Program-made: the position numbers and the translations under genes
Notes under the pieces: model-generated
The model's database searches: none
Told to the model about the DNA's origin: nothing
Seen by the model: only the letters and a program-made list of their open reading frames with translations
Part shown: piece by piece, positions 11,122 through 20,529 of the stretch
Layout: each line of letters begins with the position of its first letter
How positions within the stretch are numbered: the first letter of the stretch is position 1
Assembly (NCBI RefSeq): GCF_003385185.1
Contig: NZ_PQHZ01000003.1
Coordinates: forward strand, 62,001 to 126,000
Direction of reading: 5' to 3'
From: Amycolatopsis palatopharyngis
GTDB taxonomy: Bacteria; Actinomycetota; Actinomycetes; Mycobacteriales; Pseudonocardiaceae
DNA: 64,000 nucleotides

Positions 11122-12122
11122 ACGTTCGCGGGACGCTCGTCAAGCTCACGGTTTTCGTCGCGGTGTGCGTGTTCTCGGCCGTGCTCGTGGTGAACACGCT
11201 CACCGATCCGCTGACCGGGCGGACCACGACCTATCACGCCGTGTTCACCGACGCGCACGGGTTGAATCCCGGCACGGACGTCACGGTGGCCGGCGTCCGG
11301 GTCGGCACGGTGACCGGCCTGAAGCTTGTGGACGGTCACGCCCGCGTCACCTTCGACACGATCTCGGCCCAGCATGTTCCGGCTGACGTGCGAGCCGTGG
11401 TTCGTTACGCCGATCTGCTCGGTGCTCGTTATCTCGCACTCGTCGCGGAAGAAGATGCGGCGGCAGCCGAACTGGCGCCGGGCGCGACGATTCCGCTCGA
11501 CCGCACCCGGCCCGCCCTCGACCTCACCGCGCTGTTCAATGGTTTCAAGCCGCTGTTCGACTCGATAGATCCCGCCCAGGTGAACCAGCTCGCCGGCCAG
11601 ATTGTTGCGGTGTTCCAGGGTGAAGCCGGTTCACTGGACGGGTTGCTGAGCAAGGTGGTGTCGCTGACCGCGGCGCTGGGCAGCCGGGACGACGTGCTCG
11701 GCGAGGTGCTGACGAACCTGAACGCGGTACTGGACACCATGGACGAGCACCGGGCCGATCTGGCCGGCCTGATCGACGGGCTCGCCGAGTTGACCTCGTT
11801 CGCGGCGGACAGCCGCGAGCAGATCGCGGGAGCCCTGGACAGTGGCGCCGAGCTGGCGGGTTCACTGACCCGGTTGCTCGCCGATATCGAACCGGATCTG
11901 TCCGGGAACGTGCGGCGGCTGAGTGAGTTGACCTCGACATTGGTGGAGAACGACGAGGAGTTCGAGGCCGTCGTGCGGGAGGCGCCCGAGTTCGTCGCCA
12001 CCCTGGGGCGAACGCTGGACTACGGATCCTGGGTCAACGTCTATGTCTGCAACCTCGGCGTCAGCATCGGCGGGGAGCCGATCGATCTCGGGGCAGGCCC
12101 GCATTCGGGGGTATGCCGATGA
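11118..12122 (+). CDS. mceB: MCE family protein, MceB position
   Basis: 334 aa. N-terminal anchor VKLTVFVAVCVFSAVLVV, MCE domain with GLNPGTDVTVAGVRVGTVTG, then a helical tunnel-forming segment and a short conserved C-terminus (YVCNLGVSIGGEPIDLG). GTG 11118 is fixed by the GTGA overlap with mceA. Sits second in the six-gene mce series; a subunit of the envelope-spanning lipid importer. Confidence 0.9.
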   Translation: MNVRGTLVKLTVFVAVCVFSAVLVVNTLTDPLTGRTTTYHAVFTDAHGLNPGTDVTVAGVRVGTVTGLKLVDGHARVTFDTISAQHVPADVRAVVRYADLLGARYLALVAEEDAAAAELAPGATIPLDRTRPALDLTALFNGFKPLFDSIDPAQVNQLAGQIVAVFQGEAGSLDGLLSKVVSLTAALGSRDDVLGEVLTNLNAVLDTMDEHRADLAGLIDGLAELTSFAADSREQIAGALDSGAELAGSLTRLLADIEPDLSGNVRRLSELTSTLVENDEEFEAVVREAPEFVATLGRTLDYGSWVNVYVCNLGVSIGGEPIDLGAGPHSGVCR

Positions 12123-13111
12123 GCGCGCGCAGGCTTCGCAGGGGGCCGGTGTTCGACGGAGCGGTGGGTGCGGCGGTGCTCGTTCTGCTGCTCGCCGCCG
12201 CGGTCGCGTTTCCACAGCTGACCTTCCGCGCCGCGACCAACGCCTACTCGGCGGAACTGGCGAACGCCGCGGGTCTCACCGATGGCGACCAGGTCTACGT
12301 CGCGGGGGTACCTGCCGGGCGGGTCACCGGGGTGACGCTGGCGGGTGATCGGGTGCGGGTGGACTTCCGTCTCGACCGGGATCAGTCGCTCGGTGGCGCC
12401 ACCTCGGCCGAGGTGAAGCTCGGAACCATCCTCGGCACCCGCTACCTCGGCGTCCGGCCCGCGGGTACCGGGACGTTGCCGAGGGGCGCGTCGATCCCGC
12501 TCGAGCGCACCTCTGTGCCGTACAGCCTCAACGACATCGGCTCCGACGTCGTCACGACGACCACCGAACTCGACGTCCCCATGCTGCGGAAAATGATCAC
12601 CACTCTGGCGAGGTCCACACCGGACGGCGAGCTGCTGGGTGAAGCGCTCGACGGCATCAGCCGGGCCACCGGGATGGTCAGCGAGCGTAACGGCCAGTTC
12701 CGCGAGCTCCTCAACGGTGTGCAGGCACTCACGACATCGTTGCTGGACCAGCAGGACACATTGGTCGCACTCCTTGGCGACGCCCGGCTCGTCGCGGAAA
12801 CCTTGGCGGATCGGCGGGAGACGATCCGCACCCTGATCACCGATGTGCACACTCTGACCACAGCGCTGGATTCCGTGGTGACCGAGAACGAGCCCCTGCT
12901 CGGCCCGTTGCTGGCCGACGTCCACACCATCACCGACACCCTCGACCGCAACGAGGCGGCATTGTCGGAGACACTGCGGCTGCTCGGGCCCGCCAGCCGG
13001 TATCTGGCCAATGCCACCGGAAACGGTCCGTGGGGAGACGTCTCCGCCCCGGCGGGTCCGTTGCCGGACAACCTGTTGTGCGTCGCCGGACTACTGGGAG
13101 GCTGCCGATGA
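12119..13111 (+). CDS. mceC: MCE family protein, MceC position
   Basis: 330 aa. Anchor at residues about 14-35, MCE domain with GLTDGDQVYVAGVPAGRVTGV, helical region, and a C-terminal Cys pair (LLCVAGLLGGCR). ATG 12119 is preferred over the in-frame ATG at 12113 because it gives the ATGA overlap used throughout this operon. Subunit of the Mce importer. Confidence 0.9.
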   Translation: MSARRLRRGPVFDGAVGAAVLVLLLAAAVAFPQLTFRAATNAYSAELANAAGLTDGDQVYVAGVPAGRVTGVTLAGDRVRVDFRLDRDQSLGGATSAEVKLGTILGTRYLGVRPAGTGTLPRGASIPLERTSVPYSLNDIGSDVVTTTTELDVPMLRKMITTLARSTPDGELLGEALDGISRATGMVSERNGQFRELLNGVQALTTSLLDQQDTLVALLGDARLVAETLADRRETIRTLITDVHTLTTALDSVVTENEPLLGPLLADVHTITDTLDRNEAALSETLRLLGPASRYLANATGNGPWGDVSAPAGPLPDNLLCVAGLLGGCR

Positions 13112-14205
13112 CTCGCGGTTCGACCAGGATGGTCGCCCTCGCGTGCGTACTGGGTCTCGCGGGTGCGCTCGGCTGGTACGTCGTACTCCGACCGGACCCG
13201 GTACTGCGCATCGCGGCCGAGTTCACAACGGTGGATGGGATCTTCCCCGGCAGCCGGGTCGCCGTGCTCGGGGTCCACGTCGGCACGGTCGAAACGGTGG
13301 ACGCGGCGGGCGCCACGGTACGGGTCACGATGAGCCTGCCCGAGGGAACCGCGGTTGCCGAGGACGCGCACGCGTACGTCATGAGCCCGGCGGTCGTGAG
13401 TGACAGGTTTGTCGAACTGGCTCCCGCGCACACCAGTGGTCCCGCTCTGCGGGACGGGGCGGTGATTCCGGTACAGCGCACACATTCGCCGATCACCTGG
13501 AACGAACTGAGCGGGTCACTGCACGAACTGCTCACCGCCCTCGGCCCCGGAGCACCGGGGGAGAGCGCCGGACTCGGCGAGCTCGTGCACAGCGGTGCAC
13601 GATCATTCGCCGGGAACGGGCAGAAGATCCGCGACGCGATCACCGGCATCGCCACCGCTACCGACCTGGTCGCGGACGGCACCGGCGATATCGGTGCGGT
13701 ACTGGACAACGTCGACGAGCTCACCAGGCTGCTCGTGAAACACAGTTCCACAGTGGACACGGTGACCGCGACCGTATCGCAGGCGGCCCGGGACTTCGCC
13801 GGCCAGCAGGACGTGGTGGCCGAGGCGATCGGGCAGTTCACCCGCTCACTCGCGACATTGAGCCGGCTGCTGGACGAACACGGGGAGGAACTGACCGGTG
13901 ATCTCTCGCAGCTGACCGAGCTGAGCACGATGCTGGTGGCGCGGCAACAGGAGCTCGCCGAGACGCTCGACACCCTGCCGCTGGCACTGGACAACTTCGG
14001 GCGCGCGGTGACCGGCGACGACCGGCTCCGCATCCGGCTGGACATCTCCACGAATCTGGCGCAGTTCCCTGCTACGGCGGCACTGTGTGAGCGCGTTCCG
14101 CTGCCACTGTGCTCCGGTGCCGGCATCGTCAACCCGATTCCGTTCCCGCCGCATCTCCCGGAGGCGCTCGGCCTCGACGCTGCGATGAATGGCGGTGGCC
14201 GGTGA
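13108..14205 (+). CDS. mceD: MCE family protein, MceD position
   Basis: 365 aa. Anchor (ALACVLGLAGALGWYVVL), MCE domain with GIFPGSRVAVLGVHVGTVE, long helical segment (about 120-330), and a C-terminal LCERVPLPLCSGAGI with paired cysteines. The frame is open upstream inside mceC; ATG 13108 gives the ATGA overlap. Subunit of the Mce importer. Confidence 0.9.
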   Translation: MTRGSTRMVALACVLGLAGALGWYVVLRPDPVLRIAAEFTTVDGIFPGSRVAVLGVHVGTVETVDAAGATVRVTMSLPEGTAVAEDAHAYVMSPAVVSDRFVELAPAHTSGPALRDGAVIPVQRTHSPITWNELSGSLHELLTALGPGAPGESAGLGELVHSGARSFAGNGQKIRDAITGIATATDLVADGTGDIGAVLDNVDELTRLLVKHSSTVDTVTATVSQAARDFAGQQDVVAEAIGQFTRSLATLSRLLDEHGEELTGDLSQLTELSTMLVARQQELAETLDTLPLALDNFGRAVTGDDRLRIRLDISTNLAQFPATAALCERVPLPLCSGAGIVNPIPFPPHLPEALGLDAAMNGGGR

Positions 14206-15248
14206 GACCGGGACGACGACCACGTGACGTCGCGCTGACGGTGCTGCTCGCTACGGTACTCGCGGGTTGCGGGATCAGCCTGCAGAACACGGTGGGCCTC
14301 GGCGGTTCGGGAACGCCGACGTATCGGGTGACGGCAGTCTTCACCGACGCGGCGGGGTTACCGCTCGGTGGCACCGTGCAGATCGGGCAGGCCACCGTCG
14401 GCCGGGTCGCCGACGTGCGCGTGCAGGACTTCCACGCGCACGTCGACCTCGACATCCACGCGGACGTCGAACTGCCCGAGGGCACGGGTGCCCGGCTGGA
14501 GCTGACCTCCGCCCTCGGTGAGGAGTTCGTGGTGCTGGAACCGCCCGCACGGGCCGGCTCAGCGACATTGGCCGACAACGCGGTGATCCCCCTGGAACGC
14601 ACAGCGCGGGGACCCGATGTGGAGAACACGCTCGCCGCGGTGGGGGTGCTGCTCAATGGTTCCGGCATCGACCAGATACGGACGATCGTCACCGAGGCCA
14701 ACGCGATGCTCGGCGGCCGGGCGGGCACCATCAACGGGCTCCTCGGGCGGCTGGACTCGATTCTGCTGTCGCTCGAAGACAGCAGCGAGGAGATCCTCGG
14801 CGTCATCGACTCGATGCGCGAGGTTTCGGCGCGACTGGCCGAGCGCCGCCCGACACTGCGGGCCGCGCTCACCGAGATCGAGCCCGCACTGCGAGTCCTG
14901 CTCGCCGAGCGCGAGCGGTTCGGCACGCTGCTCGGTGACGTCACCTCGCTGAGCCGGACGACCCATGAGCTGATCGAGCGCAGCGGACCCGCACTCACCG
15001 AACAGTTTCGCGCGCTGCGACCCGTACTCGACGATCTGCGCACGCTGGACGGCAGGCTGGGTACGACGTTGAGCGGACTGCGCGAGTTCGCCGGGCTGCT
15101 GCGGGAGGCGACGCCGGGGGACTATCTGATGCTCGACGGGACGCTGGACGTTCCGTTGAGTGTCGCCGAGATCCTGAGTCCCGACTTGTTCGGCGCCCAG
15201 CCAGGCCGGGGTAACGCCGCGCTGCTGCTGGAAGGCGGAACGCGATGA
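14202..15248 (+). CDS. mceE: MCE family lipoprotein, MceE position (LprK-like)
   Basis: 348 aa. GTG 14202 overlaps the mceD stop as GTGA. The N-terminus is a type II signal peptide ending in the lipobox LAGC (VLLATVLAGCGIS, Cys about residue 24), as expected for the fifth mce gene, which is a lipoprotein in Mycobacterium. MCE domain with GLPLGGTVQIGQATVGRVADV follows, then the helical region. Anchored to the outer face of the membrane as part of the importer. Confidence 0.92.
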   Translation: MRPGRRPRDVALTVLLATVLAGCGISLQNTVGLGGSGTPTYRVTAVFTDAAGLPLGGTVQIGQATVGRVADVRVQDFHAHVDLDIHADVELPEGTGARLELTSALGEEFVVLEPPARAGSATLADNAVIPLERTARGPDVENTLAAVGVLLNGSGIDQIRTIVTEANAMLGGRAGTINGLLGRLDSILLSLEDSSEEILGVIDSMREVSARLAERRPTLRAALTEIEPALRVLLAERERFGTLLGDVTSLSRTTHELIERSGPALTEQFRALRPVLDDLRTLDGRLGTTLSGLREFAGLLREATPGDYLMLDGTLDVPLSVAEILSPDLFGAQPGRGNAALLLEGGTR

Positions 15249-16450
15249 GGAGCAGACTCGGCCTTGGTCAACTCGCCCTCTTCGCGGCGATCGGTCTCGT
15301 GTGCAGCTACTACGTCGCCATCGACGTACTCGGCCCGCAGGCGTTCCGGGCGCCGATCACCGTGACCGTGCGGATGCCGGATACCGGAGGGCTTTCGGTC
15401 GCCTCGCAGGTCACCTATCGGGGCGTGGGTGTCGGTCAGGTCGCCGAGATCGGCATCGCCCCGGAAGGCGGGGTGGAGGTGTCACTGGAGATAGATCCCG
15501 ACGAACGCATCCCCAGCGCGGCCGAGGCTGTGGTCACGATGGACACTCCACTCGCGATCCTGCACCTCGACCTGCGGCCGCACAGGGATGCTCCGCCGTA
15601 TCTGGAGAACGGCAGCGTCATCCCGGGGGAGAACACGCGACGGCCACTGCCGCTGGAGACCCTGCTCGAGGACTTCCTCGCGGTGGCCGACAGTCTGCCC
15701 GCCGACGATCTGGCGGTACTCGGTGAGGCCTTGGCCACGGGGTTGACTGGGACGGCACCGGAACTCGAGCGGATCCTCGACAACACCTCGGCATTACTGC
15801 GGTTCGCCAAGGAGCGCGGGCCACAGATCGAGCGAGTGACCGGAAACGGTATGGCGTTGCTGGGGGAGGGCGGTGCCCGGCTGCGGGAGTTCACAGCGGC
15901 GATGCGCGGACTCACCAGCGGGTTGCGAGGGCAGGAACCGGCACTGACCGAGCTGCTGCACGCCGTTCCCGACCCCGCGCGGCGCGTGGCCAGGATGATG
16001 GCGGACAACCAGCCCGCGCTCACCACTCTGCTCGGAAACCTGGTCACGACGGCGCAGTTGGTGAGTGTCCGAGCGCCCGCGGTCGAACAGACGCTGATCT
16101 CGTTGCCGGACACGCTGACTAAACTGGGCGACATCGTGGAGGGCGACGCGGCGAACTTCTATCTCGTCGGCACGCAGGGGCCGGTCTGCTACAACGACAC
16201 GCCACGCCGCCCGCCGCAGGACACCACCGAGCGGGACCCGATCCTGACGTGGCACTGCCCGCCCGGCCCTGATCTCGGACAGCGAGGTGCGCGGAACGCG
16301 CCCCGGCCGGGCGCTCCCACCCGGTCGCCACGGGCGCACGATCCCGAAACCGGGCAGGCGCTGCCGTTCGAGGTGGGAACGGGTGGCGGGCAGAACTCCG
16401 TGTTGGGCCCACGTTCGTGGTCCTCGATCCTTCTGCAAGGAGTCCAATGA
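15245..16450 (+). CDS. mceF: MCE family protein, MceF position
   Basis: 401 aa. N-terminal membrane helix (LALFAAIGLVCSYYVAI), MCE domain with GGLSVASQVTYRGVGVGQVAEI, helical region, and a long polar C-terminal tail rich in Pro and Arg after NFYLVGTQGPVCYND. Start ATG 15245 overlaps mceE by 4 bp; its stop overlaps the Mce-associated gene. Last of the six Mce subunits. Confidence 0.9.
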   Translation: MRSRLGLGQLALFAAIGLVCSYYVAIDVLGPQAFRAPITVTVRMPDTGGLSVASQVTYRGVGVGQVAEIGIAPEGGVEVSLEIDPDERIPSAAEAVVTMDTPLAILHLDLRPHRDAPPYLENGSVIPGENTRRPLPLETLLEDFLAVADSLPADDLAVLGEALATGLTGTAPELERILDNTSALLRFAKERGPQIERVTGNGMALLGEGGARLREFTAAMRGLTSGLRGQEPALTELLHAVPDPARRVARMMADNQPALTTLLGNLVTTAQLVSVRAPAVEQTLISLPDTLTKLGDIVEGDAANFYLVGTQGPVCYNDTPRRPPQDTTERDPILTWHCPPGPDLGQRGARNAPRPGAPTRSPRAHDPETGQALPFEVGTGGGQNSVLGPRSWSSILLQGVQ

Positions 16451-17073
16451 TGAGCAATGTCGACACGAGAAACGAGAAGCCCTCGCCGAGCCCTCGTAGC
16501 ACAGTGGACAGTGATGCTGAGGGAGATGTCGCGGAGGTGGAATCCACCGCGGACGACACCACTGGCACCGCATCAGCGAACGAGCCGGCACCGGCCAGGT
16601 GGCGGCGGCCAGGGGTACTGCTTGCCGTCCTGCTCAGTGTACTGGTGCTCGGCGTCGCGGTGTTCCTCACGGTCCAGTACCTCGGATTGCGCTCGTCGGA
16701 GTCGGCCCGGGCGGAGGCAATCGGGGCGGCCACCGAGTTCGCCACGAACCTGTCGTCCTACGACTTCGCAGATCTCGAGGGCAACTTCAGCGGGGTCACC
16801 GAGAACGCGACGGGCCGCTTCGCCGAGCAGTACACCCAGGTCGGGGCGAATCTGACGGAGCTGATCAAGCAGCACAAGGCGGTGTCGGAGGGAACGGTGC
16901 TGGCGGCGGGGGCGGTCGAAGCGGATGATGACCATGCGGTCGTGCTGTTGTTCGTCGACCAGACGATCACCAACACCAACAGCCCCCAGCCACGCGTCGA
17001 CAGGAATCGGATGCGGATGACGCTGGTGCGTCAGGACGGGCGTTGGCTGGTGGACGACGTGAAGTTGCTCTGA
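16447..17073 (+). CDS. Mce-associated membrane protein
   Basis: 208 aa. Acidic, disordered N-terminus (about 1-50), one membrane helix (GVLLAVLLSVLVLGVAVFLT), then a small extracytoplasmic SnoaL/NTF2-like domain ending DGRWLVDDVKLL, the usual layout of Mas proteins that stabilise Mce complexes. Two adjacent ATGs (16447, 16450) are possible; AAGGAG at 16437-16442 serves either. The 4-bp overlap with mceF favours 16447. Confidence 0.82.
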   Translation: MMSNVDTRNEKPSPSPRSTVDSDAEGDVAEVESTADDTTGTASANEPAPARWRRPGVLLAVLLSVLVLGVAVFLTVQYLGLRSSESARAEAIGAATEFATNLSSYDFADLEGNFSGVTENATGRFAEQYTQVGANLTELIKQHKAVSEGTVLAAGAVEADDDHAVVLLFVDQTITNTNSPQPRVDRNRMRMTLVRQDGRWLVDDVKLL

Positions 17074-17111
17074 ACACCGAACCAGCCGAAGTCGCCTGAA
17101 GGAGGAGCACG

Positions 17112-18254
17112 ATGACCGATATGTTGACCCAGGAGCAGCAGGACTTCGTCGCCGCGATCGCCGAGTTCTGCCGCCGCGAGGTGGGCAGTGCGGAGCAACG
17201 AGACCGGCTCACCGGTGGGGGCAGGTCACCGCACAGCGCGGAGCTGTACGGCAAGCTGGCCGAACTGGGCTGGCTCGGCATCGCGGTACCGGAGGAGCAC
17301 GGGGGAGCGGGCCGCGGGATGGTCGATCTTGTGCTGTTCCTCGAGGAGACCGGCTACTGGCAGGTGCCGATCGGCGGGTTTGCGACGTCGGTCATCACCG
17401 CGTCGGCGATCGAGAAGTTCGGTACGGAGGAACAGAAGCGTCGCATTCTCGGCGACTTCCTCGAGGGCAAGGTGCTGTCGATCTCGATGTCCGAGCCGGG
17501 AGCGGGCTCCGACGTCGGTGCGCTGACCTGCCGAGCGGAGAAGCGGGGCGCCGGTTGGGTGATCAACGGCCAGAAGACGTGGTGCTCCAACGCACACATC
17601 GCCGAGCACATCCTGCTCGTCGCCCGCACCTCTACCGAGGGTGGCAAGCACGAGGGACTCACGATGTTCACGGTGCCCGCGAAGGTGGACGGACTGTCGG
17701 TGCACGGGATCGACACGATGGGCGGCAGGGAGGTAAACGACCTCTACTTCACCGACTGTGAGCTGCCGGAGGACGCGGTGGTCGGGGTCGAGGGCGACGC
17801 ATGGCCGCAGCTCATGGCGGGGCTGAACATCGAGCGGATGATCCTGGCCGCGTTCATGCTGGGCACCGCTCGGCGGGCGTTCGACGACACCGTGCGATAC
17901 GTGCGGGAGCGCGAACAGTTCGGGCGCCCTGTCGGCTCGTTTCAGGCACTACGGCATCGGATCGCCGACCACGCGACCGAACTCGAATGCACCCGGCTGC
18001 TGGTACACGACGTCGCGCACCGGATCGATGAGAGCCCCGGTGAGTTGTTCCCGCGCGAGGCGTCGATGGCGAAGCTGAAGGCCACCGAGTTCGCGAAGGC
18101 GATGGCGCTGGACGGCATGCAGATGATGGGCGGGTACGGCTACGCCACGGAGTACGGAATGGAACGGCTGCTGCGCTCGACCGTCGTGTCGACGGTGTAC
18201 GGCGGCACGAGCGAGATTCAGCGCGACATCATCGGCAAGACCTTCGGCTTGTAG
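17112..18254 (+). CDS. Acyl-CoA dehydrogenase
   Basis: 380 aa FAD enzyme forming the alpha-beta double bond of an acyl-CoA. Signatures: LSISMSEPGAGSDVGAL (FAD/substrate loop), NGQKTWCSNA, and the C-terminal MMGGYGYATEYGMERLLRS and YGGTSEIQRDIIGK. A GGAGG site precedes ATG 17112. Located 38 bp after the Mce-associated gene on the same strand, so probably co-transcribed; this suggests beta-oxidation of an imported acyl or steroid side chain. Substrate is not determinable from the sequence. Confidence 0.92.
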   Translation: MTDMLTQEQQDFVAAIAEFCRREVGSAEQRDRLTGGGRSPHSAELYGKLAELGWLGIAVPEEHGGAGRGMVDLVLFLEETGYWQVPIGGFATSVITASAIEKFGTEEQKRRILGDFLEGKVLSISMSEPGAGSDVGALTCRAEKRGAGWVINGQKTWCSNAHIAEHILLVARTSTEGGKHEGLTMFTVPAKVDGLSVHGIDTMGGREVNDLYFTDCELPEDAVVGVEGDAWPQLMAGLNIERMILAAFMLGTARRAFDDTVRYVREREQFGRPVGSFQALRHRIADHATELECTRLLVHDVAHRIDESPGELFPREASMAKLKATEFAKAMALDGMQMMGGYGYATEYGMERLLRSTVVSTVYGGTSEIQRDIIGKTFGL

Positions 18255-18279
18255 CGGAGGCGGTCGGTGTCATCGAGTG

Positions 18280-18711
18280 TTACCGGAGGAGGGCGGGGTC
18301 CTGGGCGTAACCAGCCAGTGCCGATGCGAGGTGGTCGGTTCTGCCTGTGCGGCCCAGGCCGGGTGACTCCGACTGCCCCGCCGGCCTGCCCGCGATAACG
18401 GACTCGGCGAAGGCGGCCACCATGCCCGGCTCGGGGACCAGGCAGTCACCCAGGTACGCGAGGATCATCGGCCGTTCGCCCGGGCGGGTCTCGAGCGCGG
18501 CGTGCCATCCGTCGCGTTCGTTCCACAGCAACATCAGATCGTCGTCGGGATGGGTGCGGCAGCGTCTTGCCACGGCCAGATATGCGTTCGCGCTGTCGCT
18601 GATCTCATGGGTTGTTCCCGCGCTGGGAATGCCGATGAGAGCCGCCACCGACCGGACATATCCGGCCAGTCCATCCTCCGCCGCCGGAATTCCTTCGGGC
18701 TTGGTCCGCAC
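18280..18711 (-). CDS. Small hypothetical protein, DUF6292-like
   Basis: 143 aa, convergent with the acyl-CoA dehydrogenase gene. The pattern GLAGYVRSVAALIGI, then LLWNERDGWHAALE and PMILAYLGDCLVPEP resembles the actinobacterial DUF6292 family of unknown function; this is recalled from the family and not searched. GTG 18711 has AGGGGAG upstream with 6-7 nt spacing. No membrane segment or signal peptide. Confidence 0.65.
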   Translation of the reverse strand: MRTKPEGIPAAEDGLAGYVRSVAALIGIPSAGTTHEISDSANAYLAVARRCRTHPDDDLMLLWNERDGWHAALETRPGERPMILAYLGDCLVPEPGMVAAFAESVIAGRPAGQSESPGLGRTGRTDHLASALAGYAQDPALLR

Positions 18712-18770
18712 GTCCAGCTCCCCTCGTCGTCACTCTGGATCTATGCCCTGAGAGTTGCCCGATTGGCGCT

Positions 18771-18793
18771 GTGCCAACCCTTCTGCTTGGCAC
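18771..18793. other. Small hairpin in the divergent gap
   Basis: Perfect 7-bp stem GTGCCAA / TTGGCAC with a 9-nt loop in the 205-bp gap between the minus-strand DUF6292-like gene and the plus-strand cluster at 18917. Could be an operator or chance; nothing else distinctive was found in the gap. Confidence 0.3.
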
Positions 18794-18916
18794 GAAATCG
18801 CTGCTATTCAATGGCTCGATGACGTTTGGCGGGTCTGCCGGGCGGCAACGGCTGGGGTTGGCGGATTACCGCGAAAGAGCTGGTTTTTCCGTTCCTAGAA
18901 GGAGAAAGGAGCTCAG

Positions 18917-19561
18917 ATGCACTCCACTCAGACTCGCCGGGATCCGGCGGCCGCCGCCCAGCAGACAGCGGGCACGGCGCGCGCGGAGGGGCGAGAAGTA
19001 GCACACACCACTGCCGATGAGGCCCGGAACGTGTCGCAGGACGTGCGGCGCGAGGGACGAGAGGTGGCCGAGCAGGCGAGGTCGGAGGCCCGCCATGTGA
19101 TGGAGGACGCCAGGTCCCAGCTTCGTGGTCAGGCGCAGGAGCAAACCCAGAGGGTCACGGAGTCACTGCACCGGCTCGGCGATCAGGTGACGGCGCTGGC
19201 ACGGGGACACCCACAGGAAGCGGGTCGGCTGGCGGACTACGTGGACCAGGCGGCCGGTGAGATCCAGCACGCCGCACAGCGAGTGGAGGCCCGTGGTTTC
19301 GACGGTGTCGTGCAGGACACCGAAAGCTTCGCTCGCAGGCGTCCTGGGGCGTTTCTCGCGGCAGCGGCGGCCACCGGTTTCTTGGCCGGGCGCGTCCTTC
19401 GTGGTGGTTCCGAGGCTCGCCAGGAGCAACACGACGAGCAGCGGTACGGCCAGGAGCAGCACAGCGGAGATGGCCATGGCGGGCCGAGTGCCGCGGCGCG
19501 GGCCCGCGCCGCGCAGACACCAGGGACCGCGGGGATGTATCAGGAAGGTACGACGCGATGA
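18917..19561 (+). CDS. Helical envelope/stress-type hypothetical protein
   Basis: 214 aa. N-terminal about 100 residues are strongly amphipathic and repetitive, with alternating EAR/EGRE/QAR segments like LEA- or CsbD-type stress proteins. A short hydrophobic stretch (FLAAAAATGFLAGRVLRGG, about residues 142-160) follows, then a Gln/Gly-rich tail. First of three coupled genes (the next encodes a holin-X-like membrane protein, then a DUF3618 protein), a recurrent actinobacterial trio of unknown function. GAAAGGAG precedes ATG 18917; the stop overlaps the next ATG by 4 bp. Confidence 0.75.
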   Translation: MHSTQTRRDPAAAAQQTAGTARAEGREVAHTTADEARNVSQDVRREGREVAEQARSEARHVMEDARSQLRGQAQEQTQRVTESLHRLGDQVTALARGHPQEAGRLADYVDQAAGEIQHAAQRVEARGFDGVVQDTESFARRRPGAFLAAAAATGFLAGRVLRGGSEARQEQHDEQRYGQEQHSGDGHGGPSAAARARAAQTPGTAGMYQEGTTR

Positions 19562-19989
19562 CTCAGAGCCAGACGCAGAACCGGGCTTCTCCGGGCAGCA
19601 CCCAGACCGACGACGGGCACTCGATTCGGCACCTGCTGAACGAGGCGACCCAGGACGTCAGCGAACTGGTGCGCAAGGAAGTGCAGCTGGCCAAGCTGGA
19701 GTTGCGTGAGGAAGCGACGAAGGCGGGCAAGGCAGGCGGCAAACTCGGTGCGGCCGGGATCATCGGCTACCTGTCGCTGCTCCTGGCGTCGTTCGCCGCC
19801 GCGTGGGGCTTGGCGGAGGTGCTCAGCGTCGGCTGGGCGTTCCTCATCGTCGCGGTGGTCTACGCGGTCGTGGCGGCGGTGCTGTTCGCGAGCGGGCGTT
19901 CGCAGATGCGCAAGGTCTCCCCGATGCCGGAGCAGACCATGGAAACGTTGAAGGAGGATGCACAGTGGGCACGAGCACAGAGCAGGTGA
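19558..19989 (+). CDS. Phage holin family / DUF1469-type membrane protein
   Basis: 143 aa. HLLNEATQDVSELVRKEVQL followed by two transmembrane helices (about 62-85 and 88-112) is the pattern of the actinobacterial holin-X (superfamily III, DUF1469) family. Despite the name there is no phage context; these are chromosomal envelope proteins. ATG 19558 overlaps the previous stop as ATGA. Its 3' end contains the ribosome site and start of the next gene. Confidence 0.82.
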   Translation: MTQSQTQNRASPGSTQTDDGHSIRHLLNEATQDVSELVRKEVQLAKLELREEATKAGKAGGKLGAAGIIGYLSLLLASFAAAWGLAEVLSVGWAFLIVAVVYAVVAAVLFASGRSQMRKVSPMPEQTMETLKEDAQWARAQSR

Positions 19990-20513
19990 GGCACGAGATC
20001 GAGCGCACGCGCCAGGACCTCGGCCACACGATCGACGAGGTGACGGAACGGGCGCATCCGCAGCAGATCGCCCAGCGCGGCAAGCAGCGTGCCCGGCAGC
20101 GAATGTCCGGAATGAAGGACAGGGTGATGGGCAGTGCGGAGCACGGTGTCCACCGGGCCGAGGGTCAGGTCCAGGGCAACCCGCTGGCAGCGGGCCTGAT
20201 CGCGCTCGGTGGGGGCGCGCTGGCCGCGTCGCTGGCGCCCGCGAGCCGAACTGAGCGCAGGGCGGTCCAGACCCTGTCCGAAGAGGCGGGCCCGATGGCC
20301 GATCAGATGAAGAACGAGGCCCGCGAGGCAGGCCAGGAGTTGAGCGAGAACCTCAAGCACAACACGCGGGATGGCGCCCAGCATGTGGAGCAGCGGGCGA
20401 AGGAGTCGGCGCAGCAGGTCAAACAGGAGGCCGGTTCCTCCGCTGAGCACATCCGCGGTCAGGCGCAGCACGCGGGCCAGGACGTCAAGCACGAGGCGCG
20501 TCGGCAGATGTAG
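19965..20513 (+). CDS. DUF3618 domain protein
   Basis: 182 aa. The N-terminus VRHEIERTRQDLGHTIDEVT is the DUF3618 signature; a short hydrophobic segment (AAGLIALGGGALAASLA) sits mid-protein, and the C-terminal third is charged helical repeat (QQVKQEAGSSAEHIRGQAQ) like that of the first gene of the cluster. Start is GTG 19965, set by AAGGAGG at 19951-19957; it lies 25 bp inside the holin-like gene. A strong terminator follows. Confidence 0.82.
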   Translation: MGTSTEQVRHEIERTRQDLGHTIDEVTERAHPQQIAQRGKQRARQRMSGMKDRVMGSAEHGVHRAEGQVQGNPLAAGLIALGGGALAASLAPASRTERRAVQTLSEEAGPMADQMKNEAREAGQELSENLKHNTRDGAQHVEQRAKESAQQVKQEAGSSAEHIRGQAQHAGQDVKHEARRQM

Positions 20514-20529
20514 TGCTGGAAAAGAACGA

